DNA of 9,498 nt from the NCBI GenBank assembly GCA_029556045.1, contig JAKQGS010000380.1, forward strand, positions 1 to 9,498, read 5' to 3'. Every line of letters starts with the position of its first letter. The stretch's first letter is position 1. Source of the DNA: Pseudomonadota bacterium (GTDB lineage: Bacteria > Bdellovibrionota > Oligoflexia > Oligoflexales > Oligoflexaceae). Below are positions 6,600-9,498 of the stretch, piece after piece. The translations under genes were made by a program, and so were the position numbers. Under the pieces are notes generated by a model. The model had not been told where the DNA came from. It worked only from the letters and a program-made list of their open reading frames with translations, and ran no database searches.

Positions 6600-6650
6600 C
6601 GAGATGCTTCGCTGCGCTCAGCATGACGGGGCGCCGCTCAGCATGACGGT
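6600..6650. repeat. Short duplicated intergenic repeat between convergent genes
   Basis: CGCTCAGCATGACGG occurs at 6615-6629 and again at 6635-6649 with a 20 bp period. The first copy is preceded by ATGCT (6604-6608), which can pair with AGCAT (6620-6624). The GCTTCGCTGCGCTCAGCATGAC type of sequence resembles the REP-like intergenic repeats seen in many bacterial genomes. It fills most of the 67 bp between two gene 3' ends, where it could end or stabilise transcripts from both sides. No intrinsic terminator with a T-run is visible here. Confidence 0.6.
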
Positions 6651-6663
6651 TGTGAGTGCGCCA

Positions 6664-7221
6664 TTAGTTTTGTTGCCGCATCCGCGCCGCTAGCTGGTCA
6701 TTCAGACGTCCGCACAAATCCAGATTGAACTTGGCTTCTTTGATGACCTCAATTGCTTCTGCCTGCGTGATCTTGCCACGAATCATCAACTCGCTCAGGG
6801 TCGACTCGATGGGATCTGTATAAACATATACCGATTCATGCTGCGGCCAGAGGTTTTTGCGGTCGTTGCTACCGCCGACGGATAGAGGGATGAAGTGGTC
6901 GATTTTAAAATCGTTTCGGGGCATGCCCTCGATGTTGTAATGAAATTTCTGATCGTATTCTTTGATAACGCTGCGTTTTAAGCCTTTGCTGACATCGCGT
7001 TCGCAGTAGGGGATGCGTTCGGCATAACGATACTCGTCAGGATCTTCACAGAGGGCACCGGGGGTGACTTCAACTTCGGGCTGGGAGGGGAATCGTTGGC
7101 TATCCTGCTGTCCAGGACGTCCGAGGGTGTCGTAGCTTTCCATATGGGAAAGGTCTTTTTCTGCTGGTCCACATGCCAGGGCAAACGACGCCATGGCCCA
7201 CACAAACAAAAGTCGGCGCAT
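6664..7221 (-). CDS. Lipoprotein with HNH-endonuclease-like motif
   Basis: This 185-residue protein begins MRRLLFVWAMASFALACG, a lipoprotein signal peptide with the lipidated cysteine at C17. A polar linker (about residues 18-57) leads to a globular region about 58-172. Within it lies KIDHFIPLSVGGSNDRKNLW followed by PQH (residues 107-128), the D-H-x-x-P-L-x-x-G-G-x(5)-N-L-W-P-Q pattern of HNH-type nucleases, with D108/H109, N123 and H128 as the expected metal/catalytic positions. C58, C73 and C170 lie outside the motif and could form a disulphide in the envelope. The family statement is by motif only. Nuclease activity outside the cytoplasm, for example on foreign or prey DNA, is inference. 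The ATG at 7221 has GGAG seven bases upstream. The gene has its own unit, separated from leucine dehydrogenase by a strong terminator and convergent with the COG3014 gene. Confidence 0.87.
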   Translation of the reverse strand: MRRLLFVWAMASFALACGPAEKDLSHMESYDTLGRPGQQDSQRFPSQPEVEVTPGALCEDPDEYRYAERIPYCERDVSKGLKRSVIKEYDQKFHYNIEGMPRNDFKIDHFIPLSVGGSNDRKNLWPQHESVYVYTDPIESTLSELMIRGKITQAEAIEVIKEAKFNLDLCGRLNDQLAARMRQQN

Positions 7222-7441
7222 ACAATCTCTCCATAGACGAGCATTACGGTGCTCGGTAGAAACACTGGACCAATCTCCAGCTTATATGGGTGATACGACC
7301 TATTCGGCCTGCCATCTCTTAGTATAAAGCCGGGGGGGTTGCCAAGGAAAATTTGAATTTTTTGGGTGAGTTAATTGGGAGTGGAGGGGGTATTCGGGTA
7401 GGTGACAGGTATTATGGGAAAAATTACGCATTCCCGGCGTG
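7222..7441 (-). other. Intergenic leader region of the HNH lipoprotein gene
   Basis: No gene is supported here. On the minus strand a weak promoter candidate is TTCCTT, 17 bases, TATACT, with its -10 at about 7321-7326, roughly 100 bases upstream of the ATG. A run of seven G at 7332-7338 lies in its spacer. A small minus-strand frame across this region also crosses the neighbouring terminator and has no coding character. Confidence 0.35.
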
Positions 7442-7474
7442 AAAAAGGGCCCCCAGCGCTGGCTGGAAGCCCTT
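7442..7474 (-). terminator. Strong intrinsic terminator after leucine dehydrogenase
   Basis: On the minus strand AAGGGCTTCCAGC (7474-7462) pairs with GCTGGGGGCCCTT (7457-7445) through 13 positions, two of them G-T wobbles. It closes a 4-base loop CAGC and is followed by a T-run (7446-7442). The stem begins about 25 bases after the leucine dehydrogenase stop. Confidence 0.92.
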
Positions 7475-7498
7475 CTTGAATCCAATAGATCCCGGAAA

Positions 7499-8599
7499 TC
7501 AGCCCTGAGGAATCCACACCTGGTTGTCCATGGTGTGCCGCAGGTTGTTCATCTGGCGAACCGAATTGATACGGTCTTCCGCCACCTTATTGGAGGCCAA
7601 AATGGTGGTGGTGTTATTGGCATCGGCTTCTTTGTAAATGTTGAGCAGGGTGTCATAGATCTCACTGGCTTTTTTGCGGGCCGCCGTAGCGTCGTAACCT
7701 TTGAGTTCCTGATAAACATTGATTAGGCCGCCAGCGTTGATCACATAGTCGGGAGCGTAAAGGATATTGCGCTCTTTCAGCATGCCGCCATGCACCACTT
7801 CATCCAATAACTGGTTGTTGGCACCACCCGCAATCACGGACGTCTTGAGTTCCGGAATGGTTTTGTCGTTCAGGATGCCGCCCAGGGCGCAGGGGGCAAA
7901 TACGTCAACCGGCAAGGCGTGGATCTTGTTCAGATCAACCGCTTCGGCGCCAAATTTGTTCACGAGATTCTGGACTTTGTCTTTTTCGATGTCGGCCACA
8001 TAGAGTTTAACACCATCTTTGTGGAGATATTCTGCAAGGTAGGAACCCACGGCACCGCAGCCTTGAATCGCCACCGACAGGCCCGCGAGGGAGTCTTTGC
8101 CCAGTTTGTGTTTAACGGAAGCCCGCAGGCCACTGTAAACACCCCAAGAGGTAACAGGAGAGGGATCACCGGAGCCACCGGGACGGGAGGAAACGCCAGT
8201 GACATAGGGAGTTTCGTTCGCCACCAGTTCCATGTCGCGCACACGGATATTCACGTCCTCTGCCGTGATGTAACGGCCACCGAGGCTGTCCACAAAACGG
8301 CCGAAGGTTTTAAAGAGGGCCTCTGATTTCAGTTTTTTTGGATCGCCGATGATGACCGCTTTACCGCCGCCTAAATTAAGGCCGGAAATAGCTGCCTTGT
8401 AGGTCATGCCGCGGGACAGGCGAAGCACGTCGGTGATGGCCTCTTCGTCGGAAGCGTAGTTCCACATACGACAGCCGCCCAAAGCAGGACCCAGGGTGGT
8501 GTCATGAATGGCGATAATGGCTTTCAGACCGGTGGCTTTATCATTGCAAAAAACAACCTGCTCATGCCCCATTTGCTCGAGATGATCAAAGATAGCCAT
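7499..8599 (-). CDS. ldh: Leucine dehydrogenase (Glu/Leu/Phe/Val dehydrogenase family)
   Basis: This 366-residue protein matches the 364-366 residues usual for leucine dehydrogenase. The enzyme is cytosolic and NAD-dependent and interconverts branched-chain L-amino acids with their 2-oxo acids plus ammonia. With the ATG at 8599 the residue numbers agree with Bacillus enzymes: K68 in GMTYKAA (substrate carboxylate), catalytic K80 in LNLGGGKAVI, and D115 in TAEDVN. The Rossmann motif IQGCGAVGSYLAEYL gives G180-x-G182-x-x-G185, and PCALGG and GGANNQL complete the domain. I chose the ATG at 8599 because AGGAAGG lies 6 bases upstream. An in-frame GTG 27 bases further upstream adds nine residues and has no such site. 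Its likely job is branched-chain amino acid breakdown or a link to branched fatty acid precursors. No lesion is seen. Confidence 0.96.
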   Translation of the reverse strand: MAIFDHLEQMGHEQVVFCNDKATGLKAIIAIHDTTLGPALGGCRMWNYASDEEAITDVLRLSRGMTYKAAISGLNLGGGKAVIIGDPKKLKSEALFKTFGRFVDSLGGRYITAEDVNIRVRDMELVANETPYVTGVSSRPGGSGDPSPVTSWGVYSGLRASVKHKLGKDSLAGLSVAIQGCGAVGSYLAEYLHKDGVKLYVADIEKDKVQNLVNKFGAEAVDLNKIHALPVDVFAPCALGGILNDKTIPELKTSVIAGGANNQLLDEVVHGGMLKERNILYAPDYVINAGGLINVYQELKGYDATAARKKASEIYDTLLNIYKEADANNTTTILASNKVAEDRINSVRQMNNLRHTMDNQVWIPQG

Positions 8600-8605
8600 T
8601 ATTTT

Positions 8606-8612
8606 CCTTCCT
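8606..8612 (-). promoter_or_regulatory. Ribosome binding site that decides the leucine dehydrogenase start
   Basis: On the minus strand AGGAAGG sits 6 bases before the ATG at 8599 and lies inside the extension that an upstream GTG start would use, so the ATG is preferred. Confidence 0.8.
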
Positions 8613-8840
8613 GTATTGAGGTTCACATTTCGTCAGTCAGCGAACACTGGAATAGGTATTTACCCCGAGGGATATGATTTTACGCAACTCCCGCATTGAA
8701 TCCGTGTCGGCACGGCATCCATGGATCAATAAATACCTTTCACTGCGACCAACACCATTACCGGAATCAGTGAAAAATAGCAACAACGGGTCTTTTAAAA
8801 TGGCGTCATTTTTTAACGTGTTTTAATGGAGATATTAATA

Positions 8841-8878
8841 TGCATTATATGTCGCACCAAGGGTGCGATTAAAATGCA
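8841..8878. repeat. Two-tier palindrome downstream of asd
   Basis: An inner stem TCGCACC (8852-8858) with GGTGCGA (8862-8868) closes a 3-base loop. An outer stem TGCATT (8841-8846) with AATGCA (8873-8878) surrounds it across short AT internal loops. It lies 18 to 55 bases past the asd stop and probably marks the asd transcript 3' end. It has no clean T-run on either strand, so I do not call it an intrinsic terminator. Confidence 0.55.
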
Positions 8879-8895
8879 CAATTTAGAATGGACCG

Positions 8896-9498
8896 CTAAC
8901 TTTTGATATCGCCAGTTTCGCAGAGCAGTTCCGCCACCAGAAGGGCCCCTTTGGCGGCACCGGCCTTGGTGTTGTGGGACAACAGGACATACTTGACCCC
9001 ATACAGGGCGGTATCCTGCCGCAGGCGGCCCACATGGGTGGTCATACCACCTCCGCCGTTACGATCCAGTCGAGGTTGGGGATGGTAGGGGTCTTCGTGC
9101 ACCTTAAAAAACTGCCGCGGGGCTGTTGGAAGGGCGCTCAGACCATGGTCCCACCCCATAAGGCTTTGGCGAACGGCATCGGCGGTGCAGGGACGCTTGG
9201 TTTTGACAAACACCGCCTCCGTGTGACCATCCGTTACCGGCACCCGCGTGCAGGTGGCAGAAACCGCAAACGGGGCGGCGGTCACTGTATGGCCCGCGAG
9301 GCTGCCTAGAATCTTCTGGGTTTCCTTCTCAACTTTTTCCTCTTCGCCGGGAATATAGGGAATCAGATTGTCGATCACATCCAAGGCTAACGTGCCACCG
9401 TTGCGGCCGGCTCCGGATGTCGCTTGTAGAGAGGTCATCACTACCAAATCCACGCCGAAGTCTTTGTGAATGGGGGCCAGTGTGCAGGCCAAACCATA
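8896..9498 (-). CDS. asd: Aspartate-semialdehyde dehydrogenase, archaeal/fungal type, N-terminus beyond the window
   Basis: The last 200 residues are present and the frame is open to the right edge. The enzyme reduces aspartyl phosphate to aspartate semialdehyde, the branch point to lysine, diaminopimelate, threonine and methionine. The archaeal/fungal-type signature VVMTSLQATSGAGRNGG is near the start of the visible part, followed by NLIPYIPGEEEKVEKETQKI. Next comes CTRVPVTDGHTEAVFV, containing the probable catalytic His. HVGRLRQD lies in the substrate-binding region, and the ending LSHNTKAGAAKGALLVAELL is typical. The NADP-binding domain and the catalytic Cys lie outside the window, so integrity cannot be judged. 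The TAG stop is at 8898-8896. It shares strand with leucine dehydrogenase, 296 bp away, so co-transcription is possible but not required. Confidence 0.95.
   Translation of the reverse strand, partial: YGLACTLAPIHKDFGVDLVVMTSLQATSGAGRNGGTLALDVIDNLIPYIPGEEEKVEKETQKILGSLAGHTVTAAPFAVSATCTRVPVTDGHTEAVFVKTKRPCTADAVRQSLMGWDHGLSALPTAPRQFFKVHEDPYHPQPRLDRNGGGGMTTHVGRLRQDTALYGVKYVLLSHNTKAGAAKGALLVAELLCETGDIKS

Larger units (their letters stand above)
8600..8895. other. Intergenic region between asd and leucine dehydrogenase with several inverted repeats
   Basis: No convincing gene is present in these 296 bp. Visible elements are AGGTATTTA (8654-8662) with its exact complement TAAATACCT (8730-8738), the hairpin CCGTG-TCGG-CACGG (8702-8715), the 10 bp palindrome ATCCATGGAT (8717-8726), and a two-tier palindrome at 8841-8878. 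For leftward transcription TTGCTA, 17 bases, TAATGG is a weak promoter candidate with its -10 near 8754-8759. A long structured leader for leucine dehydrogenase is possible but matches no riboswitch I know. Confidence 0.45.

Noticed and set aside
7300..7485. Minus-strand 61-codon frame between leucine dehydrogenase and the HNH lipoprotein
   Set aside because: It runs through the intrinsic terminator and a G7 run, has no ribosome binding site and no recognisable protein character.
8600..8626. GTG start giving leucine dehydrogenase nine extra residues
   Set aside because: The ribosome site AGGAAGG lies inside this extension, and the ATG at 8599 gives residue numbering identical to characterised enzymes (K68, K80, D115).
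8852..8868. Intrinsic terminator for asd
   Set aside because: The 7 bp stem is good but neither strand has a following T-run, so it is reported only as a palindrome.
1..9498. CRISPR array, tRNA/rRNA genes, transposase or phage genes
   Set aside because: No regularly spaced repeats, no tRNA-like cloverleaf and no integrase, transposase or structural phage proteins were seen on either strand.

Overview
The window holds ordinary-density bacterial chromosome: nine protein genes on both strands, no tRNA or rRNA, no recognisable transposase and no CRISPR array. Two genes run off the edges. Recognisable genes are yggT, an oligopeptidase A (prlC), yggS, an LpoB-like lipoprotein, a COG3014-type lipoprotein, leucine dehydrogenase, and asd of the archaeal/fungal type. 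The mix of Gram-negative envelope lipoproteins, yggS/yggT, leucine dehydrogenase and several secreted proteins of unknown function fits a Gram-negative bacterium of the former deltaproteobacterial group. My best guess is Bdellovibrionota or a relative, but this is family-level intuition rather than proof.

Left block (1-4438, minus strand): one gene train reads leftward in the order secreted unknown protein, yggS, prlC, yggT, helical/TPR-like unknown protein (cut by the left edge). The first two genes overlap by 44 bp across a run of eight C. yggT and the last gene are 5 bp apart. An extended -10 promoter candidate lies in front of the first gene. An AT-rich, palindrome-containing 87 bp gap before prlC may carry a second control point.

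Middle block (4567-6596, plus strand): a two-gene lipoprotein unit diverges from the left block. The first gene is an LpoB-like activator of peptidoglycan synthases and the second is a COG3014-type lipoprotein. The pair matches the known LpoB/YcfL/COG3014 association, but YcfL is absent and LpoB comes first. The 83 bp between them carries a perfect 10 bp hairpin whose loop presents the best Shine-Dalgarno sequence. The shared divergent promoter region contains an 8 bp perfect inverted repeat.

Right block (6664-9498, minus strand): asd (cut by the right edge), leucine dehydrogenase with a strong intrinsic terminator, then a lipoprotein with an HNH-nuclease-like motif. This last gene converges on the middle block. 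The 67 bp between the convergent genes is filled by a short duplicated repeat. The 296 bp gap between asd and leucine dehydrogenase has no convincing gene but several inverted repeats.

No complete novel defence or mobile system is visible. The points most worth following are the lipoprotein-anchored HNH protein, the LpoB-COG3014 pair with its hairpin-presented ribosome binding site, and the C-tract overlap at the yggS start.
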